Positions 25,361 through 32,980 of a stretch of 47,792 nucleotides of DNA are shown in pieces. Where the stretch lies: assembly GCA_038230835.1 (NCBI GenBank), contig JBBRMM010000026.1, forward strand, positions 1 to 47,792, in the 5' to 3' direction. Positions within the stretch are counted from its first letter, which is position 1. Each line of letters opens with the position of its first letter. A model generated the notes under the pieces. It ran no database searches. It saw only the letters and a list, made by a program, of their open reading frames with translations, and had not been told where the DNA came from. A program made the position numbers and the translations under genes. The stretch comes from DASUHT01 sp038230835 (GTDB lineage: Bacteria > Actinomycetota > Thermoleophilia > Gaiellales > JAICJC01).

Positions 25361-26754
25361 TCCGCCGGCTGCCGATCCGGGCGCGGCTGGCGGCGGTGAG
25401 CGCGGGACTGGCGGCGGCTCTGCTGACGGTCGGCGTGTCCACGCTGTACCTGGTCGAGCGCGACGAGGTGCGTGCCACGCTCGTCGGCGACGCACGCCGC
25501 GCCGTGGTCCAGCTCGCCACCGCGGTCGAGAACGATCAGCAGAGCGCCGACCGCGAGTCGTCGGGCGAGGACGGGACGGCCGGCCAGGGTGACGATGCTG
25601 CGACCAGGAAGTACATGAACAGGCGGAGTGGTGACGGGCCGTTGCTACTCGTTGTCGGGGCCGGCCGCGTCCTGTCCAACGCGCCGACCGCCCGCAAGCT
25701 GATGGCGGCGGCGCTCCCGGAGGCGGGCAAGACGGCTGATGTGACGGTTGCAGGGGTGCAGTATCTCGTGGCGGCGTCCACGGCCCGCCGCAGCACCGCC
25801 TACGCGGCAGTGCCGCAGGCGGACGCGAACGCCGAGCTCAACAGGCTGCTCGACGCAGTCGTGGTGGTGACGGTCGTCGGCGTCGGCATCGCCGCGCTCC
25901 TGGCCTGGCTCGCCACTCGGCTTGCCCTGCGGCCGCTGCAGCGGATCGCGCGGCGGTCGGAGGCTGTGGCCGCGGGGGATCTGTCGGTGCGCATGGGCGA
26001 GCCCGGGACCCACGACGAGATCGCGGCCGTGTCCGGAGCGCTGGACGGGATGCTGGATCGACTCGAGGAGGCGTTTGCCGCCCAGCGGCGCTTCGTCCAC
26101 GACGCCTCTCACGAGCTGCGCACGCCGATCACGATTGCGCGTGGGCATCTCGAGGTGGCTGCGATGGGCGGGCGCTCGATCGACCCCGCGGTGAGCGACG
26201 CGGTCGACCTTGCGGTGGCCGAGCTCGAGCGGATGGGCCGGATGGTGGACGCGCTGCTGGCGCTCGCCCGCGGGGATCGCGACGAGGGGCAGATCGAGCG
26301 GCAGCCCGTGGCGGTTGCACGGCTGGCCACGGAGGCGGTCGAGCGCTCACGGTCGCTGGGCGATCGCGACTGGGGTCTGACACTCGCGCCCGACGCCGAC
26401 GTGCACGTGTCCGGCGACGCCGACGCGCTCGAGCAGGTGCTCCTGAACCTGGTGGCGAACGCCGTTCGGCACACCGAACATGGTCAACTGGTCGGGGTGT
26501 CCACCCGCCGCGCCGGTGACCGTGTCGAGATCGAGGTTGCCGATGAGGGCGAGGGTATCGATCCGGGCGCCCTCCCGACACTCTTCGAGCGATTCACCAG
26601 GATCGACTGGGCACGCGATCGAGACCGCGGTGGGGCGGGGCTGGGCCTGGCGATCTGCCGCTCGATCGTCGAGGCCCACGGCGGTGACATCCGCGTCAGG
26701 TCGGCGGTCGGCCGAGGCTCGCGGTTCACCGTGTCGCTGCCGATCGCGGACTGA
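25357..26754 (+). CDS. membrane sensor histidine kinase
   Basis: This 465-residue kinase has an N-terminal membrane segment (about 10-32), an extracytoplasmic domain of about 130 residues without a fold I recognise, and a second membrane segment (about 167-190). HAMP follows (LALRPLQRIARRSEAVAAGD), then the dimerisation domain with H252 in D-A-S-H-E-L-R-T-P and a catalytic domain with N-box (LLNLVANAVRHT) and G-boxes (DEGEGI, GGAGLGLAI). It starts at a GTG overlapping the regulator stop. The signal is unknown. Confidence 0.92.
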   Translation: MIRRLPIRARLAAVSAGLAAALLTVGVSTLYLVERDEVRATLVGDARRAVVQLATAVENDQQSADRESSGEDGTAGQGDDAATRKYMNRRSGDGPLLLVVGAGRVLSNAPTARKLMAAALPEAGKTADVTVAGVQYLVAASTARRSTAYAAVPQADANAELNRLLDAVVVVTVVGVGIAALLAWLATRLALRPLQRIARRSEAVAAGDLSVRMGEPGTHDEIAAVSGALDGMLDRLEEAFAAQRRFVHDASHELRTPITIARGHLEVAAMGGRSIDPAVSDAVDLAVAELERMGRMVDALLALARGDRDEGQIERQPVAVARLATEAVERSRSLGDRDWGLTLAPDADVHVSGDADALEQVLLNLVANAVRHTEHGQLVGVSTRRAGDRVEIEVADEGEGIDPGALPTLFERFTRIDWARDRDRGGAGLGLAICRSIVEAHGGDIRVRSAVGRGSRFTVSLPIAD

Positions 26755-26802
26755 TCCGCAGACGTCCGCTGGGCGGAGCGCGAGATCGCGACCGGCCGCC
26801 GC

Positions 26803-26876
26803 TGTCACGAGTCCGTTTTGATCTGTGCCGCGGTCCGTACGGGGTCTGACCCCGGGGTGGGGTGGGGGTGGGGTGG
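26803..26876 (+). repeat. palindrome plus G-quadruplex repeat, copy 1
   Basis: The unit starts with TGTCACGAGTCCGT, has a variable middle, then CGGTCCGTACGGGGTCTGACCCC, then four G-runs (GGGGT-GGGGT-GGGGGT-GGGG). The second half is identical in all three copies in the window. CCGTACGG and GGGGTC-T-GACCCC are palindromes. The G-runs could fold as a quadruplex in the plus strand or its RNA. It lies about 50 nt after the kinase stop, in the same direction as the gene. Confidence 0.85.
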
Positions 26877-26968
26877 CTCGGCCCGGCTGCTCCCCACCGG
26901 CCATGGGTGTCCCGGCGGCTTTCTGAGCCGCTGACCGTTCAGGCCGACCCCCCGGTCTTCGCGGGCCG

Positions 26969-27044
26969 TGTCACAACTCCGTGCCCGATGTGTGTCGCGG
27001 TCCGTACGGGGTCTGACCCCGGGGTGGGGTGGGGGTGGGGTGGG
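26969..27044 (+). repeat. palindrome plus G-quadruplex repeat, copy 2
   Basis: Second unit, starting 166 bp after copy 1 in the same orientation. It begins TGTCACAACTCCGT, has a diverged middle and the same CGGTCCGTACGGGGTCTGACCCC core and G-tract. The 92 bp between the copies shows no repeat of its own. Confidence 0.85.
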
Positions 27045-27092
27045 TACCGGGAACCGGCGGCGGGACGGCCGCGGCGGCGGCGCGCGGATGAG

Positions 27093-27114
27093 GTGCGTCT
27101 CACGTGCGGCTCAC
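27093..27114 (+). promoter_or_regulatory. 11-bp tandem direct repeat, possible OmpR-type regulator site
   Basis: GTGCGTCTCAC is followed at once by GTGCGGCTCAC (10 of 11 identical). Head-to-tail 11-bp repeats are the usual binding pattern of OmpR/PhoB-type dimers. The site lies 164 bp before the redox operon and downstream of an OmpR-type regulator gene, so control of that operon is plausible. Confidence 0.45.
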
Positions 27115-27277
27115 GGAGGGTTTAGCCGACGTCCGTACCGTGAGGTCATGTTCGACGTTCAAACCGTGGCTCGTAACCTTTCGGCGCCTTGTGCGTGGTG
27201 TGAGCGGGCACACATTCCGGGCGCAAGGGGGTCTCTGCGCGTCCGCGGTCACTCAACCTCATGACAAGGAGCCGTTC

Positions 27278-27694
27278 ATGAACGAAACCGTGAGCACTGC
27301 AACTGGCGTGACGTCGCGCCGCCCGCACGCCGGCACGGCCGTAGCGATCGCCATGGCTGTCGGCTTGTTGATCGCCGGTGCTGCCTACGCGGCCCGCACC
27401 GGCGCGTTCACGTTGTCCGACCCCGCGCTCGGCGCGTCTGCAAATGCCCGCACCATGCTCGCCCACAAGACGGCGGTGACCCACCTACCCGGTCACTCCC
27501 GCCTGCTGGCATGGCACGCGCCGCGAGTACCCAAGGTGCGCGCACATCCCCCGACGGTGATCACGCCGCCGCCCCACGTGGTGACGATCACCGCGCCGGC
27601 ACCTGCACCGCGGCCTGTGGCCGCCCCTGCGCCGGCCCCGACGCCTGCACCGGCCCCGACCGGAGAAAACGACAACGGAGGTTCCGATGGCTAA
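27278..27694 (+). CDS. small membrane-anchored Pro/Ala-rich protein, first gene of redox operon
   Basis: This 138-residue protein is of no family I recognise. It has a short cytoplasmic start, one membrane segment (about residues 21-41, G-T-A-V-A-I-A-M-A-V-G-L-L-I-A-G-A-A-Y-A-A) and a histidine-dotted exported middle. The tail has P-A-P-A-P repeats ending E-N-D-N-G-G-S-D-G. AAGGAG at 27266-27271 fixes the ATG at 27278; the longer open frame upstream has no ribosome site. It overlaps the next gene by 8 bp. The plan (one anchor, Pro-rich outer tail) is shared with the following protein, so the two may form a pair on the outer membrane face. Confidence 0.7.
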   Translation: MNETVSTATGVTSRRPHAGTAVAIAMAVGLLIAGAAYAARTGAFTLSDPALGASANARTMLAHKTAVTHLPGHSRLLAWHAPRVPKVRAHPPTVITPPPHVVTITAPAPAPRPVAAPAPAPTPAPAPTGENDNGGSDG

Positions 27695-28088
27695 CACAGC
27701 CCTACGCATCTACACGGGCGTTGTGGCGATCGTCTGCGCCACCGCGATCGCCATCGCCCTGCACGCCCAGAGTTCCGCCGCCGCCTGGCAGTCCGATTCA
27801 CGCTCGTGGCAGGCGCTGGTGCAACAGACCGTCGCCCGTGACAAGGCGCTGGCGGTGGCCTCCCGCAAGATGGCAAAGCGCTACAACCATCTCATCGTGA
27901 CCACGTCACGGTCGCAGCGCAAGCTGATGACGGCCCTCAAGCACGCCCAGACCGCCGGCGCGGCGGCCGCCGTGTACACACCGCAGAGCACGGTGTACCA
28001 GACCGTCCCGTCGTCGACGGGCGCACCGGCACCGGCACCCGTTAGCACCCCGGCGCCGGTCGCCCCCCCGACCACCCACACCAGCTGA
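27687..28088 (+). CDS. small membrane-anchored protein with helical middle and Pro-rich tail
   Basis: This 133-residue protein has an N-terminal membrane segment or uncleaved signal (about 8-30), a helical stretch (about 34-90, rich in Lys/Arg/Gln and possibly coiled) and a tail of A-P-A-P-V-S-T-P-A-P. GGAGG precedes the ATG inside the end of the first gene, and the stop overlaps the apbE start. Not a recognised family. It contains no FMN-attachment motif (S/T-G-A-T/S in an FMN-binding domain) and no CxxCH heme site. Confidence 0.68.
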   Translation: MANTALRIYTGVVAIVCATAIAIALHAQSSAAAWQSDSRSWQALVQQTVARDKALAVASRKMAKRYNHLIVTTSRSQRKLMTALKHAQTAGAAAAVYTPQSTVYQTVPSSTGAPAPAPVSTPAPVAPPTTHTS

Positions 28089-29014
28089 TGAGCGTCCTCG
28101 AGCTGGCAACCACGACCGTCTGGGAATGGCCCGCCACGGGAAGCACGTGGCGGATCCATCACACCGGCGGCGTCCACGCTGCGCTGGCGGGGCGCGCGTC
28201 GCAACTGGTCGAGTCCGACGAGGGCCGCTGGTCGCGCTTCCGGCCGGACTCCGAACTGGCGCGGATCAACGCCCACGCCGGCCGTTGGGTGCACGTGTCC
28301 GCACCGACCTTCGAGCTGCTCCAGTGCGTGGTCGAGTGGGTCGTGCGGACGGATGCGGTGTTCCAGCCGCTGGTCGGCTCGGCACTCTGCGCCTGGGGCT
28401 ATCGGAGCAGTCTGCTGAACGAGCGCGCCTTCATGGAGGTCAGCCCTCGGTCGCAGGCCGTGTCAGGCCGGGTCGAGCTCGAGCCCGACGGCCGCAGGGT
28501 ACGCATACCGGCCGCCGGTGTGCTCGACCTGGGAGGGATCGCCAAGAGCTGGATCGGGATGCGGCTCACGGAGATGCTGGTGTCGGAGACCGAAGACGCG
28601 GCGCTCCTGGTGGACGCCGGCGGTGACCTAGTCGCCGCTCGCGGCGACCACGTGGTCGGCGTCGAACGCCCGGGACCCGCGAGGCTCAACCGTCCCGGTG
28701 CACCGGTTCTTGATTCGGTGGCGCACATCCGGCTCGGCGAGGGCCGTGCGGTGGCCACCTCGGGCTGGGGCCGGCGGCACTGGACGAACGGCGACGGGGT
28801 CGCCGCACACCACCTGATCGATCCCGCTACCGGGCGTCCGGGGCCGCTCGCCCACGCGACCGTGGTCGCGCCCGACCTGGTCGCCGCCGACGTGCTCGCC
28901 AAGTGCCTCGCACTGCGCCCGCACATGCTCGAGGACACCCGGTTACCTGCCCTCGTCACCGACGCCGGCACGAGCCGGGAATCGGCAGCCTGGCGTGAGT
29001 TGGTGGTGTCGTGA
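28088..29014 (+). CDS. apbE: FAD:protein FMN transferase (ApbE family)
   Basis: This 308-residue enzyme would attach FMN covalently to Thr or Ser of a target protein, using FAD. It shows E-G-R-W-S-R-F-R-P-D-S-E-L-A-R-I-N near 45-62, D-L-G-G-I-A-K-S-W, L-V-D-A-G-G-D-L and a late H-H-L-I-D-P-A-T-G-R-P, the family's conserved blocks in order. No signal peptide is evident, unlike periplasmic ApbE proteins of proteobacteria. It is the third of six coupled genes. No FMN-binding acceptor domain is visible nearby, so its target is unknown. Confidence 0.85.
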   Translation: MSVLELATTTVWEWPATGSTWRIHHTGGVHAALAGRASQLVESDEGRWSRFRPDSELARINAHAGRWVHVSAPTFELLQCVVEWVVRTDAVFQPLVGSALCAWGYRSSLLNERAFMEVSPRSQAVSGRVELEPDGRRVRIPAAGVLDLGGIAKSWIGMRLTEMLVSETEDAALLVDAGGDLVAARGDHVVGVERPGPARLNRPGAPVLDSVAHIRLGEGRAVATSGWGRRHWTNGDGVAAHHLIDPATGRPGPLAHATVVAPDLVAADVLAKCLALRPHMLEDTRLPALVTDAGTSRESAAWRELVVS

Positions 29015-29583
29015 TCCTGTGGGACATCACCCGCGCGAGCGCCTTCGTCGCCTTCGCCTGCTACACGCTGGTCGTGGCCTGGGGCATCCTGCTCAGCGCA
29101 CGCTTCTGGCGCCCGGCCGCCCCGCAGCTCGGTTTCCACCGGTTCCTGGGCTCGCTCGGGCTGGTCGCGATCGGGATGCACATCACCACCTTGCTGATGG
29201 ACAAGTACGCCAAGGTGCGGTTGAGCTCGCTGGTCGGTCTCGACCCGCGGCCCGGCGTGGTGATGGGCGCGATCGCTCTCTGGCTTGTGATCGCCCTGCC
29301 GCTCACCTTCCGGCTCAAGCGGGCCGGAGTGATGAGCCAGCGAACCTGGCGCACGATCCACTACCTGGGCTACGCGATGTGGGCCTCGGCGCTCGTGCAT
29401 GGAATCCTCTCCGGCACCGACACCAGGTCGGTGTGGGCGCTGGTGGCGTACGGATCGTGCGGGTCCCTGGTTGCTGCCGCGGCTTGGTGGCGCTGGATGG
29501 AGCTCCCGGTGCCGGCGCGCCGAGCGCGCCCGGCGGCGCAGCCCAGGGTGAAGCCGGTCCCGCTCGCGAGCGAGGCCGACTGA
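29011..29583 (+). CDS. ferric-reductase-like heme b membrane protein
   Basis: This 190-residue protein has five or six membrane helices of the ferric reductase-like transmembrane type. Candidate heme ligands are the histidines of F-H-R-F-L-G, G-M-H-I-T-T-L-L, T-I-H-Y-L-G-Y and L-V-H-G-I-L, pairing across the membrane. It lacks the FAD/NAD domains of full ferric reductases, so electrons must come from a partner, probably the reductase and ferredoxin encoded next. The GTG start overlaps the apbE stop and the stop overlaps the next ATG. Confidence 0.83.
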   Translation: MILWDITRASAFVAFACYTLVVAWGILLSARFWRPAAPQLGFHRFLGSLGLVAIGMHITTLLMDKYAKVRLSSLVGLDPRPGVVMGAIALWLVIALPLTFRLKRAGVMSQRTWRTIHYLGYAMWASALVHGILSGTDTRSVWALVAYGSCGSLVAAAAWWRWMELPVPARRARPAAQPRVKPVPLASEAD

Positions 29584-30704
29584 TGGCCGATGTCATGGTG
29601 ACCGTGGTCGGCAACGGGATCGCCGGATTCGCGTGCGCGTCACACCTGGCCGCTGCCGGCGTGCCGGTGACGATGATCGGGCCGGGCCTGCCGCACGACC
29701 GGCCGCCGCTCTCCAAGTGCGCCCTCGAGCGGGGCAAGGTGCCCTATCTGACGGACGCCGCCGACCTGACCAAGCGGGGCATCGCCCACATCGACGGGCT
29801 GGTGACCGAAGCCGACCTGTCGGCTCACGAGGTACGTGTGCTGCCATCGACCGGCGGTGAGCCGGTCACGGTCGGCGCGGAGCGGCTGGTGTGGGCGACG
29901 GGCGTCCGCATCAGCCGGCCGCCCGTGCCCGGTGCGGATGCCGTCGACACCAATGCGACCGCCGCCGGCCTGGAGGCCCTTCTGCCACGGCTGGCGGCCG
30001 GCGGGCGGCGGGTGGGCGTGATCGGAGCCGGCCTGATCGGGACGGAGACGGCCGCCACGCTCGCCCGCCGCCACCAGGTCACGCTGCTGGAATGGGCCGA
30101 CCGTCCGCTGCAGCGCTTCACGCCGGTGATCGGCGAAGCGGCGCGGCGCGCGCTGCTGACCGCGGGGGTGCGATTTGTCGGAGGTTGCCGGGTCGAGCGG
30201 ATCGAGACGGAGTCCGGATCCGTGACGCGCATCCACACAGCCGACCACGGCATCGGAGGCTTCGACGTCGTGATCGCCGCCACCGGCGTCAGCTCGACGC
30301 TGGAGCCGTTCACCGGGGGGGTTCCGGGTCTGACGCTCGACACCGACGAGACGCTCGCCGTCGTCGGGCACCCCCACGTGTGGGCGTGCGGGGATGTCGC
30401 CGCATTCCCGCATCCGCGCTACGGCCGGATCGCGATCCCGCACTGGGACAACGCCCGGGCCGGCGGCCGGCACGCGGCCGAGGCGATTCTCGGCCGGCCG
30501 GCGATCTACACCCGCGAACCGTACTGGTTCTCGGACATCGGCTCGCTGCGCATCCAGCAGGTGGGACTCGCGGCAGCTGCCTGCGAATGGTCGACGCGTG
30601 ACGGACTGCACGTCGGCAGCGACCACCTCGGCAGGCCGGCCTGTGTCGTCCTGCTGGACTGTCCCGCCCGGCTGAACGACGCGCGGGCGCTGATAGCGGC
30701 ATGA
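29583..30704 (+). CDS. FAD-dependent NAD(P)H oxidoreductase, ferredoxin-reductase type
   Basis: This 373-residue flavoprotein has the two-dinucleotide fold. The FAD motif is VVGNGIAGFACASHL, with DRPPLSK following as in rubredoxin/ferredoxin reductases. The NAD motif is VGVIGAGLIGTETAATLA, the second FAD motif is VWACGDVAAF, and a short C-terminal domain begins Y-T-R-E-P-Y-W-F-S-D. It would move electrons between NAD(P)H and the ferredoxin that follows after 22 nt, or to the membrane heme protein. The start overlaps the previous stop (TGATG). Confidence 0.85.
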   Translation: MADVMVTVVGNGIAGFACASHLAAAGVPVTMIGPGLPHDRPPLSKCALERGKVPYLTDAADLTKRGIAHIDGLVTEADLSAHEVRVLPSTGGEPVTVGAERLVWATGVRISRPPVPGADAVDTNATAAGLEALLPRLAAGGRRVGVIGAGLIGTETAATLARRHQVTLLEWADRPLQRFTPVIGEAARRALLTAGVRFVGGCRVERIETESGSVTRIHTADHGIGGFDVVIAATGVSSTLEPFTGGVPGLTLDTDETLAVVGHPHVWACGDVAAFPHPRYGRIAIPHWDNARAGGRHAAEAILGRPAIYTREPYWFSDIGSLRIQQVGLAAAACEWSTRDGLHVGSDHLGRPACVVLLDCPARLNDARALIAA

Positions 30705-30726
30705 AACCACTCGACAAGGAGACACC

Positions 30727-30921
30727 ATGAGCCTCGTCAAGCTGATCATCGACCCTGATACTTGCGTCGGCTACGGCGAGTGCGTGGCCGTCGATCCGGA
30801 GGCTGTCGAGTTGACCGCCGACGGCTGCGCGCGTGCGACGATCGCCAATCTGGACGCCGCACGCGCCGACCAGATCTGTGCCGCATGCCCGGTCGGCGCG
30901 ATCACGCTGCACGCCGCGTAA
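30727..30921 (+). CDS. small ferredoxin, probable 3Fe-4S type
   Basis: This 64-residue ferredoxin resembles the single-cluster type that serves actinobacterial P450s and reductases. It has D-T-C-V-G-Y-G-E-C near the start and I-C-A-A-C-P-V-G-A-I near the end. The first motif has C-x5-C where 4Fe-4S proteins have C-x2-C-x2-C, which points to a 3Fe-4S cluster held by three Cys. An extra Cys sits two residues before the last. AAGGAG precedes the ATG. It is the last gene of the redox operon. Confidence 0.85.
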   Translation: MSLVKLIIDPDTCVGYGECVAVDPEAVELTADGCARATIANLDAARADQICAACPVGAITLHAA

Positions 30922-31061
30922 CGCTCGATCGGGCACACGCCATCGTGGTGGCATCGGTCCTTCTGGGCGGATTGGTCGAGGGGCGAGCCGGGACGACCAT
31001 CCATGCCGCTGCGGACGCGACGCGGCTGGATGCCGTTCGGCTCACCCGGTAGGGTCGTTGC

Positions 31062-31634
31062 ATGACCTACCTGAGCGCGCTGTTGGGCGCGCACGTCACC
31101 GACCGCGACGGTCGGCCCATCGGTCGGGTGGCCGACCTGGCGGTCAGGGCCGGCACCCCGCACCCGCTGGTCAGCGCGCTCGTGGTGTCGCATGCCCGCG
31201 GTCGGGTGGCGATCCCCTGGGAGGAGGTGACGCAGCTCGGTGCGACCGGCGTGCGGCTGCGGACGCAGGGACACGTTTTCGGAACCGTCGATCCGGAGGC
31301 GGTGCTGCTCGGACGTGATGTGCTCGACACCCAGATCGTCGATCTGGCTGGGCGCAGGCTGACGCGCGTGGCCGACGTCGAGCTGAGCGGCGTGACCCCG
31401 GGCCTGCGGGTGACGGCGGTGGACGTCAGCCCGGGAGCCGTGATCCGCCGGCTCGGAATGCGCCGGCTGGCCGATCGGCTGGCCCCGCAGATGATGGCGT
31501 GGGAGCGGCTGCACCCGCTCGCCGGGCGGACACACCAGCTGGTCGAGGATGAGTCCCCGCCGCCGCCGACGCCTCGACCCCGGCGGTACCATCGTCTGGC
31601 CCGGCGGCGGTTGCATGAGCGTCGCCGCTCGTAG
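31062..31634 (+). CDS. protein with two PRC-barrel domains
   Basis: This 190-residue cytoplasmic protein has PRC-barrel-like halves at about 3-75 (LLGAHVTDRDGRPIGRVADL) and about 85-145 (DVLDTQIVDLAGRRLTRVADVEL). A basic Pro/Arg-rich tail follows. Similar barrels form the N-terminal part of MgtE-like or NRAMP-linked metal proteins in actinobacteria. It overlaps the transporter gene by 20 bp, which suggests it regulates or assembles with that transporter. Confidence 0.75.
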   Translation: MTYLSALLGAHVTDRDGRPIGRVADLAVRAGTPHPLVSALVVSHARGRVAIPWEEVTQLGATGVRLRTQGHVFGTVDPEAVLLGRDVLDTQIVDLAGRRLTRVADVELSGVTPGLRVTAVDVSPGAVIRRLGMRRLADRLAPQMMAWERLHPLAGRTHQLVEDESPPPPTPRPRRYHRLARRRLHERRRS

Positions 31635-32850
31635 CCGTTGGGTGGCGCTGGCCGCCGTGCTCGGGCCGGGGCTGCTCGCCGGCCTCTCCGACGACGATCC
31701 AGCCGGCATCACCACGTACTCGATTCTGGGCGCCGACTACCGCTACCAGATGTTGTGGGTGCTCCTGCTGGCAACCGTCGCCCTGCTGCTGTTCCACGAG
31801 CTGGGCGCGCGGATGGGGGTGGTCACCGGGCAGGGCCTGGCCGGCCTGATCCGCCAGCGTTGCGGCGTGCGCTGGGCCTCGCTGGGGATGGTCGCCCTGC
31901 TGGTGGCGAACATCGGCACCACCTGCGCCGAGTTCGCCGGGGTCGCCGCGGCGCTCGACCTGGCGGGTGTCACTCGCTACCTGAGCGTCCCCGTTGCCGC
32001 CGTGGCGATCGCCGCCATCGTGCTGCGGTCGAGCTTCCACCGGGTGGAGCACGTGCTGCTCGCCCTGTCGACGATCTTCGTCGCCTACGTCGCGTCGGGG
32101 ATCCTCGCGCACCCGGATTGGGGCGCCACCGGCCGCGGCCTGGTCGTGCCGAGCATGCCGCTCACCCGTGCGGGTCTGCTGGCGGCCACCGCCACGGTCG
32201 GCACCACCCTCGCGCCGTGGGGGATCGCCTTCATCCAGTCGTATGCGGTGGACAAGCGGTTGACCCCCGCCGATCTGCGGCTCGAGCGCGTCGACGTCGT
32301 CATCGGCGCGCTGCTCACCGGGGTGATCGGCCTGTTCGTGGTGGTTGCGTGCGCGGCGACGCTGGGCGCCCACAACCAGTCGATTACCGACGCCGGCGAC
32401 GCGGCCCGCGCGCTGCGGCCACTGGCCGGGAACCTGGCGGCGACGCTGTTCGGCGCCGGCCTGCTGGGCGCGGCGGTGCTGGCGGCCGCGATCCTGCCCC
32501 TGTCCACCGGATATTCGGTCAGCGAGGTGCTCGGCCACGAGGCCAGCCTGGACGATTCGCTGACCGAGGCTCCGTGGTTCTACGGCAGCTATGCGCTGGT
32601 GATGGTGGTCGCGGTGGCGGTGGTGCTGATCCCGGGCGCACCGCTGATCCCGATCCTGTACATCAGCCAGGCTCTGAACGCCGTGCTGCTGCTGCTGCTG
32701 CCGCTGCTGGTGATGATCCACGGCATCGCGCGCGACTCCGACCTGATGGGCGAGTACGCGTCGGGCCGGCTGGCGTCGGTGGTCACCGCAGGGGTGATCG
32801 TGCTCATCGGTGCCTGTGTGGCGGCGCTCGGCGTGCTATCGGTGCTGTGA
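31615..32850 (+). CDS. NRAMP-related divalent metal (Mg2+-type) transporter
   Basis: This 411-residue transporter has about eleven membrane helices. The first carries D-D-D-P-A-G-I-T-T-Y-S where classical Mn/Fe NRAMPs have DPGN, and the sixth has G-T-T-L-A-P-W-G in place of the MPH motif. These substitutions are those of the NRAMP-related magnesium transporter branch and relatives, so Mg2+ is a better guess than Mn2+ or Fe2+. The ATG at 31615 is chosen because the first helix begins soon after; the earlier frame start lies in the PRC gene. Confidence 0.8.
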   Translation: MSVAARSRWVALAAVLGPGLLAGLSDDDPAGITTYSILGADYRYQMLWVLLLATVALLLFHELGARMGVVTGQGLAGLIRQRCGVRWASLGMVALLVANIGTTCAEFAGVAAALDLAGVTRYLSVPVAAVAIAAIVLRSSFHRVEHVLLALSTIFVAYVASGILAHPDWGATGRGLVVPSMPLTRAGLLAATATVGTTLAPWGIAFIQSYAVDKRLTPADLRLERVDVVIGALLTGVIGLFVVVACAATLGAHNQSITDAGDAARALRPLAGNLAATLFGAGLLGAAVLAAAILPLSTGYSVSEVLGHEASLDDSLTEAPWFYGSYALVMVVAVAVVLIPGAPLIPILYISQALNAVLLLLLPLLVMIHGIARDSDLMGEYASGRLASVVTAGVIVLIGACVAALGVLSVL

Positions 32851-32898
32851 CCGCGGGCTCGCCGTTTTGCGGGTTTGCCGCGGCACATTCGGCGCCTT

Positions 32899-32937
32899 CC
32901 CCGATGTCGCCGGCGCCGGGCGCGATCATGCTTTGGG
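32899..32937 (+). promoter_or_regulatory. shared upstream element of universal stress protein genes, copy A
   Basis: CCCCGATGT, exactly 24 nt, then TTTGGG, 43 nt before the ATG at 32981; AATCAAC follows at 32956-32962. The same two blocks at the same spacing occur before the gene at 33822. This suggests a common promoter or activator site. Confidence 0.35.
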
Positions 32938-32980
32938 TGGAGATGGGTGCACCACAATCAACCTGAGCGGGGAGACGCAG

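Larger units (their letters stand above)
26755..27277. other. 523-bp intergenic region carrying two repeat copies and a direct repeat
   Basis: No supported gene lies between the kinase and the redox operon. The stretch holds two copies of the palindrome/G-tract repeat (26803-26876 and 26969-27044), an 11-bp tandem direct repeat (27093-27114), and the leader of the gene at 27278. Short open frames here only translate the G tracts. I could not settle on a convincing -35/-10 pair for the redox operon. Confidence 0.7.

Noticed and set aside
26862..27264. Short open frames in the spacer before the redox operon
   Set aside because: They translate the G-tracts of the repeat into Gly/Trp/Val runs and have no ribosome site.
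27104..27277. Upstream extension of the first redox-operon gene
   Set aside because: It would start inside the tandem direct repeat and lacks a Shine-Dalgarno; AAGGAG supports the ATG at 27278.
27278..28088. FMN-attachment or c-type heme motif in the two small proteins
   Set aside because: The only similar string, S-S-T-G-A-P in the second protein, lies in the Pro-rich tail outside any FMN-binding domain; no CxxCH is present.
30922..31061. Mn or Mg riboswitch before the PRC/NRAMP-related genes
   Set aside because: I looked for yybP-ykoY and M-box core sequences and did not see them.
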